A DNA stretch of 64,000 nucleotides from JAHEKD01 sp965204695 (GCA_965204695.1 OZ242007.1:3038001-3102000), one strand, 5' to 3'. Positions 17,701-23,957 are shown, numbered from the stretch's first letter. Notes: a model not told the origin generated them from the letters alone. Made by a program: numbers and translations.

Positions 17701-18202
17701 TACCTCGACTGGAACCACTGCAGCAGGCACTTTCGAGTTTTATTTTGACGGATCGGATGTTGGATTAAGTAGCAATGGCGAGGACATAGATGGCGTTAAC
17801 ATACTAGCCAATGGTAATATCTTAATCAGTACCTTGGGTGGCCACCGTGTTACGGGTGCATCAGGCTCCGACGAAGATTTACTCTTATTCACGCCAACAA
17901 CGCTTGGTGTGGATACATCGGGGACGTGGTCGGCTTATTTTGATGGGTCTGATGTTGGTTTAGGTGGTGTGAGTACTGAAGATGTTTACGCAGCTTGGGT
18001 GGATGATGTGACCGGAGATATTTACTTGAGTACTCGTGGTGCATTTTCGGTGACGGGATTAAGTGGTAATGGGTCAGATATTTTTATTTGTACGCCAACT
18101 TCTCTCGGGACGTCAACCAGCTGTAGTTACACCTTATTTTGGGATGGATCGGCATTTGGATATGGTTCAGAAATCATGGATGGGCTATTTATTCAGCGCT
18201 AA
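11759..18202 (+). CDS. Giant secreted multidomain di-heme protein
   Basis: The protein has 2147 residues with an N-terminal signal peptide (to about residue 30). The domains I read in order are: LVIVD-type beta-propeller repeats (~60-400; GLTIVNTSDLTNP, GFSILNISDPTNP); a Big_5-like Ig domain (~400-500); a PKD domain (~515-590; YSWDFGDGS); a YVTN-type propeller (~600-960); a di-heme cytochrome c peroxidase/MauG-like region with CASCH (~978) and CDGCH (~1108) and TAPYFHNGQAQTLDDVL; an NPCBM-like module (~1210-1360); a second PKD/K319L-like domain; a discoidin-like domain (~1465-1610); three He_PIG/cadherin-like Ig repeats (~1620-1890); and three ~80-residue C-terminal repeats around FDGSDVGL. 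A periplasmic or cell-surface redox and glycan-binding role is inferred. TTAGGAG lies 11 bases before the ATG. It is the only gene of unit 2. Confidence 0.8.
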   Translation: MFKLRYILAKHILHTILFAQLFTMYLAQAAQGPGLGNLNYNPSELFTQISIPVVDDTTGILPPDYPNRKHFGVNVMTMLNGYMIGVFAPDSGGGPGGWIALDVSNPRNLNLVKTIYEPDTFNSNRTGNGLRTIDFREPHSFGLSENSHIAIQTGRGIEIWDWSDVNNPVQVSKLAIPGVNFGDYNNVSWQLFWQAPYLYVARGNAGLTIVNTSDLTNPSIVKTVSTSELGGFNIGPVFVLGNQLFVSSMETTAGFSILNISDPTNPILEKSIQSLPGNYYASCWDGVYAYFGGRSPTIPLRAYDTTTNPMQLVNGSISGFSNLYCNGQDDKLFLGNQDEIVAIDVSSSQNFSVLGSGSLNAVSSDVDHGQVFPFGNLVWVGNDHGSGSGLIAHQTLPDTAPPEIVVTNPAANATDQPVTSRIGIALSDSILMESVNSSTFAVIETATNTQIAGNYSVNLGFVNFTPSVPLVDDATYEVILDGIQDFAGNSLPNSNFFFSTGSSINHQIDISPRSNALTLETVTFSANAAPISTGGVVEYSWDFGDGSTTTPFSQSSTALHAYSQPGHWNVIVTVRENNIITTKSIIQTVHNPVTSSTPTTVSTIVASDSMVVAVNEDANTVTAIQKSAPFSKIWESGVGKQPRSLAIAPNGEIWVVNQQSDDISILDPNGNLLTSVQLPRGSQAFGIVFAPDGCCALVSLQGTGALLKIDPASRLQTGMIQVGMSARGIAVDSQSQIAYVTRFISPQTHAEVISVDIASMLVNNVIQLQKDVTTIDGSDRSRGIPNYLNSITISPDGLKAWIASNKANVERGVFNDNNPVNALTFETTIRAIASQIDLGMQAEIPSMQMDIDNRAQPKAIIFSDVGDYVYIALEGQNSIEIRDAYNNQRVSEVSQTGLAPRGLVKSNNHLFVHNFLSRTISIFDVTQVEVPNGTREITQAGFTELVANEALHPRVLKGKQIFYNASDPRMTRDGYISCASCHTDGDTDNRVWDFTDRGEGLRNTIQLLGRTGLGHGRVHWTANFDEIQDFENDIRSGFGGVGFLSDNQFEQTQAPLGNPKAGLNNDLDNLAFYVGSLNKFPKSPYRESNGVLTPEAQLGKNLFSSQGCDGCHSGDLFTDLTRHDVGTIQASSGQSNGQSLSGIGIDTPTLIGIWQTAPYFHNGQAQTLDDVLLTGTEHFVSNEADRNNLIAYLNQIEYEGPEIIVPDPPAESSYVYLSDLDEESSTNGWGPFEKDRSNGEQGTSDGNVISIAGEQFLKGLGVHAYSEIAYQFNAGQYDQLLATIGVDDETSNRGSVRFQVLIDNVISYQSVIISGGENGVAISVDIPLTATEIKLIVDNAGDGDAYDHADWADAKLRVHVPDEPVNTSPVVSAGADQTVNLTDAVILNGSITDDGLPNPPSNVVASWSLVSGPGGVSFADSSAQVTSATFSVSGQYTLRLTATDTELTASDDMIVMVQGSISGSAWCLRLKALSEINANPWASVAEIGLVDQSGQLIDQSSWSIHSVSSEELDGENAPAISAIDGNPNSFWHSKWFQQTAQPPHILEINLGDSHSLAQLRYLPRQDGNVNGTIKDHQIYISQQSDCSNWQLVASGTWSSDTNEKIADLDTASGNNEPPVTTNPGNQTNQEGDNGISLVISVSDPDSDPLTYDAAGLPEGLSINTSTGVISGNLDFDSAGVYNVTISVDDGNGGADSANFTWTVNNVNRAPGFDTLIGDQANDEGDSINLSASAMDPDTGDSLTYSATNLPDGVSINTGTGVITGTLSAVSAGSYNVDVTVSDDNSTDGQSFVWTVNDVNQPPSITNPGNQVNQLSDTVSLTVVASDPDSGDVLTFSESGLPDGLNIDSNTGEISGIFVAANVFNVTITVDDGNGGMDDASFTWTVNDSGNVQETIYVSSTSGGTVGGVSFADEDILAFDVAAETWSMYIDGSDIGLSDSGSRDMNAFTILADDSIVFSVVGATTLPDVGSVDDSDLIRFIPTSTGTTAAGTFEFYFDGSDVGLSSNGEDIDGVNILANGNILISTLGGHRVTGASGSDEDLLLFTPTTLGVDTSGTWSAYFDGSDVGLGGVSTEDVYAAWVDDVTGDIYLSTRGAFSVTGLSGNGSDIFICTPTSLGTSTSCSYTLFWDGSAFGYGSEIMDGLFIQR

Positions 18203-18284
18203 TAAAACTAGCAACCCTAATGCTATAAGCCGAAATCTATAATATCTGTAGCTAAGTTCGTTGGTTAACAGGTTGGGTTAAAAT

Positions 18285-18447
18285 TGGGATTTATTCTATA
18301 GCTTTATTAGGGTTATATGCAGTAAACACCCAAAATTGATATTTGTAAGTTACTGATAAGTAAAGAATTTAAAAACAAATCCTTTTCTCATAATGATGGG
18401 GTCGCTAGTTCGAATCTAGCCATAGCCACCATAAAATCAATGACTTA
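18285..18447. repeat. Trailer repeat B with tRNA-Met 3' half (right end of unit 2)
   Basis: This is the second copy of the 11260-11422 block. The tRNA-Met 3' half lies at 18387-18431 and has the canonical T loop TTCGAAT, so it is less diverged than the copy at 11362. The preceding junction (CCTTTT before CTCATAA) is the same as in copy A, so both lack the same 5' half. A GGGATTTATTCTAT start at 18286 is also shared. Confidence 0.8.
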
Positions 18448-18949
18448 TATGATAGCACTCAAAATAAAAATTATTTCGGTCTCCATATGGTCTCTTTTTA
18501 ATTGAAATATTAGCATTTCGGGTAATTTTAAGTGTCGATTTATGAGTTATTAAGTCTCTGAAGTTGAATAGCTTATCGAAAAACTCTAAAACGAAATTCA
18601 TTTGCTTCATGGAGTTTCTTATCGTAAATACTAATATTTGATCTAGATTTTTCTCAGAATTGAAACACTTTTCTCAACCATAAAAAAATCAACGAAATAT
18701 TATTACCTCAGATTAGTTTTACGAAATCAAATCTCAAAAAAATAGGTTTAGATCGCAGAAAAAAATACTAATAAATCATTAGTGTTTTACTGAGAATTAA
18801 CTTCTCACTTGTATGTCGTTAGTGATTTCTCTTTGATTGGGGAAGGCCAATATTAGCCGGGGGTATGCTTATATTATGATACCCAATTTAGAATAATTTC
18901 GATTTTCTAAACTTCTAATTAAATGTAAATCTTAGTTTAGTTTCTTTAA
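18448..18949. other. AT-rich stretch between trailer repeat B and intI, no gene seen
   Basis: No coding frame or RNA is recognisable. It contains no counterpart of leader repeat C, so the tandem-unit series stops at 18447. Confidence 0.4.
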
Positions 18950-19944
18950 CTAATTTCCAATGTCGGTATTCATTTGATCAAGTGGGCTTTGGATATTCGT
19001 AAAATCAGATTTTATATGTGTATAGATCATCGTGGTTTGTAAATGGCGATGCCCAAGTAGTTGCTGAATAGTCCGGATATCTGTGCCAGAAGCTAGTAGG
19101 TGTGTCGCAAAGCTATGTCGAAGCGTGTGTATCCCTGCTTGTTTTTGTATTCCAGATTGATTTAATGCACTCTTAAATGGTTTTTGTAAGGTAGAAGGTG
19201 CTGTATGCCATCGTACCCATCGACTCGTTGTTTGCCATTGTCGAGTCACCGAGGATGGGAATACAAACTGCCAAGCCAACGATTTCGAGGCAGAGGGGTA
19301 TTTGCGATACAGTGCATTTGGCATCGGAGCATAACCTGCGCCGTTGAGTGAATCGTCTTTATGTTGAATAGCAACACTTAAAACTTGATCCTTAAGTTTC
19401 TCAACTAATTTAATCGGTAACAGAGCAACTCGATCTTTATTTCCTTTAGTCGCTCTCACCACAATGTTATTCATTTCAAAGTCAATGTCTTTGACTCTCA
19501 GCCGAATGCATTCACTAATTCTCAGTCCAGTACCGTATATCAATTCGGCCATCAGCCTAGGTGTTCCCTGCATATATGAAAGAATTTGACTGACTTCTTT
19601 GACTGAAAGCACAACAGGAATGACTTTACGTTTAACAGGACGAATGAGTTTAAGTAATCCCGATTATCAATTTCGAGTATTTCTTTATACAAGAACACTA
19701 GTGCATTGAGTGCTTGAGATTGGCTTCTTCCGGATAATCGACGTTGATTCACTAAGTAATTTAGGAATCGTTCTATATCAGCCTTATTCAGGTATTTTGG
19801 ATGGGTTTTGTTGTGAAACAGGATGTATTTTCGAATCCAATAAACGTAGGTTTTTCTGTATTAGGACTGAACTGCTTTCGGCGACAAGTTAAGCGAACTT
19901 GATCTAATAGACGAGGTTTTTGCTGTGAATTCGAATGACCCCAT
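18950..19944 (-). pseudogene. intI: Integron integrase IntI, at least two frameshifts
   Basis: Tyrosine recombinase that would insert and excise cassettes at attI/attC. From the ATG at 19944 (AAGGAG eight bases upstream) the frame reads MGSFEFTAKT. It must shift near 19916 (an A5 run) to continue RLLDQVRLTCRRKQFSPNTE, KTYVYWIRKYILFHN and so on. It shifts again near 19665 (a G3 run) into LIRPVKRKVIPVVLSVKEV. The C-terminal half is intact: Arg in GLRISECIRLRV, HTLRHSFATHLL, LLGHRHLQTTMIYTH, and the IntI-specific insert (ALYRKYPSASKSLAWQFVFP). Total length (~330 codons) is normal. It is transcribed away from the cassettes, as usual. Cassette movement from this copy should be abolished. Confidence 0.88.
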
Positions 19945-20144
19945 AATTGTAACTCCTTGGTTAAATCTACAGATTAGCATTAAAATTTAATCTAACTCTG
20001 GGTCGGCATTTGCTAAAATTAAAATCTATTCATAAATGGTCTAATTCATTAATAGATAAGGGAAGATGATCAAAATCATACAACAAACCAAAATAGCATA
20101 TACGGACCGGTGGGTCGGTATAGTCTACTGTTAGTTGTCTTCAT
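19945..20144 (+). other. Probable attI region and cassette promoter region
   Basis: Two hundred bases separate intI from the first cassette gene. By analogy with other integrons this should contain attI and the Pc promoter. A GTTAG core-like sequence occurs at about 20128, close to the first cassette start, and may be the attI-cassette junction. I could not define the site or the promoter with confidence. Confidence 0.45.
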
Positions 20145-20516
20145 ATGAATAAATCTAAAGAGATAGATAAATATCTTTTTTATAGAAAATTAGACAAGAT
20201 CATCATTTTCGCAATTTCCTTTTTCGTCTTGGCTGGACTGTTTTACTGGCAATGGACAAACGATCAACGAATCAAAAGCGAATACAAAATTGGAACGATG
20301 ATTGGTTTTGATAATACGTTGAGTGCAACTGCGAACGGACTGGAAGGTGAACCAGTATTTTTGGCTGAATTGGATGACGGTAGGCGAGTTAAAATTCATA
20401 TTAGACCGGGTGCATTAATGTTGAGAGGTAAGAAGGTTGAAATTTTGGAAACCTCGAATACTCAGCTAGGAACTTCAAGTTTTGAGTTAATTAGGTATTT
20501 AGATGAAAACAACTAA
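20145..20516 (+). CDS. Cassette 1: membrane-anchored hypothetical protein
   Basis: The 123-residue protein has one transmembrane helix (about residues 18-38, IIIFAISFFVLAGLFYWQW) and a C-terminal hydrophilic domain of about 80 residues. That domain is rich in beta-strand-like segments (EPVFLAELDDGRRVKIHI). I do not recognise the family. The stop codon lies inside its attC, the usual arrangement of an integron cassette gene, and it is transcribed away from intI. Confidence 0.7.
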   Translation: MNKSKEIDKYLFYRKLDKIIIFAISFFVLAGLFYWQWTNDQRIKSEYKIGTMIGFDNTLSATANGLEGEPVFLAELDDGRRVKIHIRPGALMLRGKKVEILETSNTQLGTSSFELIRYLDENN

Positions 20517-20589
20517 CAAGCCAATGCAGCCGACCACGAAACCCGTCACTTCGTTCCGTGTTTGTGTCGGCTGAGCTCAAACGTTAGGC
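20511..20589 (+). repeat. attC site 1
   Basis: A left core CTAACAAG and right core CGTTAGGC enclose an imperfect palindrome: GCCAATGCAGCCGAC pairs with GTCGGCTGAGCTC around a variable centre. This is the structure of a gene-cassette recombination site (~79 bp). Confidence 0.85.
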
Positions 20590-20599
20590 GACACACGTA

Positions 20600-20977
20600 A
20601 TGCGTAAACAGTATCATTTTCGACCCTCGAAAAACGGATTCTATGCATGGGATGTGGATCGACTTATCACTTTGTCATCAAATCTTAAAAGACAGCGTAA
20701 ATCTCTTAACGAAATTGCAGAACTTGATGAAGACTATTGGTTTAATGGAGATAGCGAAGCATTCACATGCAGGACCATCGCTGAGCATGCTCAACTCATT
20801 GAAAAAGTAAGTTTAGAATTTCCAATAATAATGTGTTCCAAAGGCAGAATAATGGATGGGATGCATCGAGTTTTGAAAGCATTGAATAATGGTGAGCAAT
20901 ACATTGAAGCCGTTGTTTTCGAGCAAGACCCTGAGCCGGATTACTCAGATGTCATGCCAGATGACTTACCGTATTAA
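20600..20977 (+). CDS. Cassette 2: ParB/Srx-like hypothetical protein
   Basis: The 125-residue protein includes EFPIIMCSKGRIMDGMHRVL, then KALNNGEQYIEAVVF. The pattern Gly-x-Ile-x-Asp-Gly-x-His-Arg followed by a small helix is like the ParB/sulfiredoxin nucleotide-binding motif (DGxHR). A catalytic or nucleotide-binding role is plausible, but the substrate is unknown. The gene starts 11 bases after attC1 and its own attC is interrupted by an IS110 element. Confidence 0.65.
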   Translation: MRKQYHFRPSKNGFYAWDVDRLITLSSNLKRQRKSLNEIAELDEDYWFNGDSEAFTCRTIAEHAQLIEKVSLEFPIIMCSKGRIMDGMHRVLKALNNGEQYIEAVVFEQDPEPDYSDVMPDDLPY

Positions 20978-21017
20978 TATGTCGCCTAACAAGTGACTAT
21001 GGTTCCAAGTCAAGTAT

Positions 21018-21959
21018 TTAAGTTAGAGATTGATTCCAATAAGTTCTATTTTTCATCATTGCATTAAGCGTGATAAGTTGTTTTCTGGCACAGGCAATTA
21101 ACGCGACTTTTTTAGGTTTTCCCTGTGCCACCATTCGCTGATACATGGGCTTTAACCTGGGATGATGTTGAATCGCAGACATCATTGAAACAAACAACAC
21201 CGTTCTGACCTTATGTCGTCCACCGCGAATATAACGTTTTCCTGTTTTATGACCGCTGTCACGATTAAAAGGGGCTACACCCACCAAAGATGCGATTTCC
21301 CGTCGATTAAGGCGGCCCAATTCAGGCAGTTCACTGAGCAAGGTATAGGCGAGTACTTTACCTACACTATGTGCACTCATGAGAATATCCACACTGTGTT
21401 GCCATTGAGGTTCTTTAGCAATGGCTTTATCTAATTGTTTATCGATCCACATCAGTTCTTTTTGAATGGTGTTTAGAATACGCTTAATCGGTGCATGCAC
21501 CGATTTGGGCATACGTTTTAAGCGATTCTTCTGCTGGGTGCTCATCTCCAAGCATTGAGACCGAACGGTGATTAAGTCGCTGATTTTCTGTAGATTATCT
21601 GGTTTTAATTCAGTCAGATTAGGTTTCATTACTTCACCAAAATGGGCGATGGTGAATGCATCTAACTTATCTGTTTTCGCTAATTTTCCTGTTGCGTTTG
21701 CAAAATGATGCACCTGTGACGCATTACAGATAACAATGGGTAATCCGGCTTTGAATGCGGCAATGGCAAAGGGCATTTCCAATCGACCCGTGGACTCAAT
21801 GAGGATGCGCTTTGGGTTAATGGAACGCAGTTTGCAAATGGCCTCAGCGATGCCTTGGGTGTTGTTTGAAACAGAAAAAAACTCATTCGATGGGCGAATG
21901 CCGATATCAAGTTGAGATTGAGATGTGTCGATACCGACATTGATTTCAGGGTGATTCAT
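21018..21959 (-). CDS. IS110-family transposase (DEDD recombinase)
   Basis: The 313-residue recombinase is full length. The N-terminal RuvC-like DEDD domain opens with VGIDTSQSQLDIGI (first Asp), continues with RILIESTGRLEMPFAIAAF (Glu) and KTDKLDAFTIAHFGE (Asp-x-x-Asp). The C-terminal Transposase_20 domain has SAHSVGKVLAYTLLSELPEL and the catalytic-serine region GVAPFNRDSGHKTGKRYIRG. It would cut and rejoin target and donor held by a bridge RNA. The ATG at 21959 gives the family's usual N-terminus. No disruption is seen, so it may be active. Confidence 0.9.
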   Translation of the reverse strand: MNHPEINVGIDTSQSQLDIGIRPSNEFFSVSNNTQGIAEAICKLRSINPKRILIESTGRLEMPFAIAAFKAGLPIVICNASQVHHFANATGKLAKTDKLDAFTIAHFGEVMKPNLTELKPDNLQKISDLITVRSQCLEMSTQQKNRLKRMPKSVHAPIKRILNTIQKELMWIDKQLDKAIAKEPQWQHSVDILMSAHSVGKVLAYTLLSELPELGRLNRREIASLVGVAPFNRDSGHKTGKRYIRGGRHKVRTVLFVSMMSAIQHHPRLKPMYQRMVAQGKPKKVALIACARKQLITLNAMMKNRTYWNQSLT

Positions 21960-21970
21960 AAGCTAAGCTA

Positions 21971-22136
21971 CCTCTTGCTTGTTATTCGAGCTCTGGGGCT
22001 TTTATGCCCAGTGGGTGCACATGACTATTCGAAGTTATGCCTGAGAGATTTGTAGTGCTCGAACTTGTTATCGATCTCAATAGGATCATTCCAGCAACGA
22101 ACTACTACAAATGGCCTTCAGTTACGCTCTGAAGGT
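21971..22136 (-). ncRNA. Candidate bridge RNA of the IS110 element
   Basis: Two nested stem-loops lie in the non-coding end. One has a 9-bp stem (22048-22056 with 22104-22112) enclosing an inner GATC hairpin (22073-22087). The other has an inner CTGGG...CCCAG hairpin (21993-22011). A third hairpin (22115-22135) has a 7-bp stem. CTTGTTA at 22064-22070 is the reverse complement of the target TAACAAG (20987-20993). TGACTAT at 22022-22028 equals the first seven bases of the element end (20994-21000). Read on the minus strand the target loop comes first and the donor loop second, as in known bridge RNAs. The left target guide matches poorly. Confidence 0.55.
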
Positions 22137-22281
22137 GGGTCCCAATTTACCCGGTAAGACAATATAATAAAACAATGAAAATACGTCTAAATCAATCATA
22201 CAAGCCAATGCAGCCGACCAACAAACCCTCACTTTCGTTCGGGTTCATGTCGGCTGAGTTCAAACGTTAGCTGCCAAGATT

Positions 22282-22629
22282 ATGAAAAATACAATAAAAA
22301 ATTTTAGTGATAACTTTGTTAAAGAATGCGTTCGTGCTCGTATAACACATGAGTTGGAGAAAAAGCCTCAAAAATTGTATGAACGAATTTGCCATGATGC
22401 AGATGCCCTTTTTGAAAGCAAATATAAAAATAATTCAATTTATTTTGATGAAAATGAAAAGTGTTACATTTTTCGTGGAGGGAGCCCTGAATTAGTCAGA
22501 TTTAATGAAGCAAGCAGTTTTCTTGGACACGGAGATGGAATTTTAATAGTCAGTGAAAATGGACAAAAATTCATTGCAGAAACGGAATCTCAGCGAGGTT
22601 ATCCCAGTGAAATATTTTCTGGCAGCTAA
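22282..22629 (+). CDS. Cassette 3: hypothetical protein
   Basis: The 115-residue soluble protein has no recognised domain. The composition is alternating helical (N-terminal 50 residues) then beta-rich (CYIFRGGSPELVRFNEASS, GDGILIVSENGQKFIAET). The gene starts eight bases after the right core of attC2 and its stop lies in attC3, so it is a regular cassette gene. Confidence 0.65.
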   Translation: MKNTIKNFSDNFVKECVRARITHELEKKPQKLYERICHDADALFESKYKNNSIYFDENEKCYIFRGGSPELVRFNEASSFLGHGDGILIVSENGQKFIAETESQRGYPSEIFSGS

Positions 22630-22678
22630 CAAGGTAGCCCAACCTACCGCTGACGCGTCGGTTGGCTTCAAACGTTAG
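22622..22678 (+). repeat. attC site 3
   Basis: A short attC (~57 bp): GCTAACAAGG at the left core and CAAACGTTAG at the right core, with AGCCCAACC pairing against GGTTGGCT around a short loop. It differs in arm sequence from attC1 and attC2. Confidence 0.8.
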
Positions 22679-22684
22679 AATTTT

Positions 22685-22722
22685 CTTGATAGATGAAAAA
22701 ACATATGTACAATGTACATATG
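22685..22722 (+). promoter_or_regulatory. brnTA promoter with overlapping palindromic operator
   Basis: A -35-like TTGATA (22685-22690) and a -10-like TACAAT (22708-22713) are spaced by exactly 17 bp. CATATGTACA (22702-22711) and TGTACATATG (22713-22722) form a perfect palindrome with one central base. It covers the -10 box and the ATG at 22720. Transcription from this promoter would start at about the ATG, giving a leaderless message, and a bound repressor would block it. BrnA is the expected repressor. Confidence 0.6.
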
Positions 22723-23013
22723 AAGAATCTCGAGTTTGAGTGGGATAAGTGTAAGAACAGTACGAATACTAAAAAACATGGCGTCTCGTTTGAAGAAGCA
22801 CGAACTGTTTTCTATGATGAATACGCTGTACAGTTCTTTGATCCTGATCATTCAGATGATGAAGAGCGATTTATCCTACTCGGCCTGAGTCATAAATTAA
22901 ATACCTTGGTAGTGTGTCATTGCTTTAGAGAAGCTGAAACTATCGTTCGTATCATTTCCGCTAGAAAAGCAGATATTGATGAATCCGAAACTTATTGGAG
23001 TTATAGAAAATGA
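22720..23013 (+). CDS. brnT: BrnT-family toxin (cassette 4)
   Basis: The ribonuclease toxin is of the RelE-like BrnT fold, 97 residues from the ATG at 22720. The family opening MKNLEFEWDKCKNSTNTKKH, then GVSFEEARTVF, and the later RFILLGLSHKLNTLVVCHC and IVRIISARKA are all present. The earlier ATG at 22693 is rejected because the added residues fall in the operator palindrome and are not BrnT-like. It overlaps brnA by four bases (ATGA), which couples toxin and antitoxin. TA cassettes stabilise integron arrays. Confidence 0.88.
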   Translation: MKNLEFEWDKCKNSTNTKKHGVSFEEARTVFYDEYAVQFFDPDHSDDEERFILLGLSHKLNTLVVCHCFREAETIVRIISARKADIDESETYWSYRK

Positions 23014-23225
23014 GAGATCATTATGATTTTTCAAAGATGAAGGGGAAGAAGAACCCTTACATCAAATATTTAAAGCAACCTGTCACAATGCGACTGGATA
23101 AGGATTCTATTGCGTATTTTCGATCATTATCGAAAGAGTCAGGTATCCCGTATCAAACATTAATCAATTTGTATCTAAGAGATTGTGCAGCAAATAAAAG
23201 AAAGCTTAATATGAGTTGGCAATGA
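23010..23225 (+). CDS. brnA: BrnA-family antitoxin (cassette 4)
   Basis: This 71-residue antitoxin has the short BrnA/ribbon-helix-helix DNA-binding end (VTMRLDKDSIAYFRSLSKES, then GIPYQTLINLYLRDCA). It binds BrnT and represses the promoter. Start ATG at 23010 lies inside the brnT stop. It is the last gene of the cassette; its stop precedes attC4 by a few bases. Confidence 0.85.
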   Translation: MRDHYDFSKMKGKKNPYIKYLKQPVTMRLDKDSIAYFRSLSKESGIPYQTLINLYLRDCAANKRKLNMSWQ

Positions 23226-23228
23226 AAA

Positions 23229-23285
23229 TTCTAACAAACCAAGGCAGCGTACGCGTAACCGCGCCGCTGCTTTCAAACGTTATAC
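23229..23285 (+). repeat. attC site 4
   Basis: TTCTAACAAACC at the left and CAAACGTTATAC at the right form the cores; GGCAGCG pairs with CGCTGC across a short GC-rich centre. It is about 57 bp and follows brnA directly. Confidence 0.8.
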
Positions 23286-23300
23286 GCAAAAATAATCCAA

Positions 23301-23957
23301 ATGACTGAAAACAGTAACATTAAATTTTATAAAACTATTAATAGAAAAAAATTTACTCCAAAATATGTAGCAGAAGTGGGTGTATGGCATCCAAAGACAT
23401 CAAATATATATTCGTATATTCAAGATGGAATTAAAACTATGTTGGTTGAGCCAGATCCAAAATCAATAGAGTTAATAAAATCCAAATTCAACAAACCCAA
23501 TGTAACACTTCATGAGGTTGCAATATGTGATTTTGATGGGGAGGTGGAGTTGTGCCAAAGAGAAAGCTCAACCTTTGTAAGCAACCTTAAAAGTAGCCCA
23601 GCATTAGTAAATGATAATTGTAATATTGAACAATCTGAAAAATTTGTAGCCACGGCTATAAAATTTTCAAAAATAGATAACAACAAAATTGATTTAATAT
23701 CTATTGATACCGAAGGCAGTGAGTGGTTTGTTATCAAAAATATGTTAAGCAGACCCGTTGTAATATCAATTGAAACGCATGGAGGAATGTACATTAATCC
23801 ATATATCAAAGAGATAAAACAATGGATGAAAGATAATAATTATTCTTTATTATATAAAGATAAGAGTGATTCTATTTATGTTCTAAACAATAAAATTAAA
23901 ATTACAGTTTTTGATAGAATAAACCTTGTAAAACAACAATTATTTATTCTGACCTAG
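23301..23957 (+). CDS. Cassette 5: FkbM-family methyltransferase
   Basis: The 218-residue SAM-dependent methyltransferase (Methyltransf_21) has a shortened SAM-binding motif I (KYVAEVGVWHPKTSNIYSYI), motif II acidic residue VEPDPKSIELIKSKF, the segment VAICDFDGEVEL, and the catalytic-region DLISIDTEGSEWFVIKNML. FkbM proteins usually O-methylate sugars or polyketides; here surface glycan modification is a guess. Codon use is very AT-rich compared with neighbours. No attC follows: an IS3-family end begins immediately after the stop, so the C-terminus may be altered by that insertion. Confidence 0.78.
   Translation: MTENSNIKFYKTINRKKFTPKYVAEVGVWHPKTSNIYSYIQDGIKTMLVEPDPKSIELIKSKFNKPNVTLHEVAICDFDGEVELCQRESSTFVSNLKSSPALVNDNCNIEQSEKFVATAIKFSKIDNNKIDLISIDTEGSEWFVIKNMLSRPVVISIETHGGMYINPYIKEIKQWMKDNNYSLLYKDKSDSIYVLNNKIKITVFDRINLVKQQLFILT

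Larger units (their letters stand above)
20994..22204 (-). mobile_element. IS110-family insertion sequence in attC
   Basis: The ~1.21-kb element encodes one full transposase on the minus strand. Comparing flanks with the reconstructed attC puts the ends at 20994 and 22204, with an AG (CT on the element strand) repeated at both junctions. CT is the core dinucleotide known from IS621. No inverted terminal repeats are visible, as expected for the family. A long non-coding end (~245 bp) lies upstream of the transposase and only ~24 bp downstream, the layout of the IS110 rather than the IS1111 group. Confidence 0.8.
20984..22274 (+). repeat. attC site 2, interrupted by an IS110-family element
   Basis: GCCTAACAAG (20984-20993) and CCAATGCAGCCGACC through CAAACGTTAGCTG (22205-22274) form one complete attC when the intervening 1.2 kb is removed. 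The reconstructed palindrome (GCAGCCGAC with GTCGGCTGAG) and both core sites are intact and close to attC1 in sequence. Confidence 0.8.

Noticed and set aside
11362..18431. Complete tRNA-Met genes at the two CTCATAATG sites
   Set aside because: The 5' half of the tRNA is absent in both copies and replaced by CTTTT-containing repeat sequence, so no cloverleaf can form.
19660..19925. Programmed frameshifting in intI
   Set aside because: Two shifts in short A and G runs without slippery heptamers or downstream structure fit decay better.
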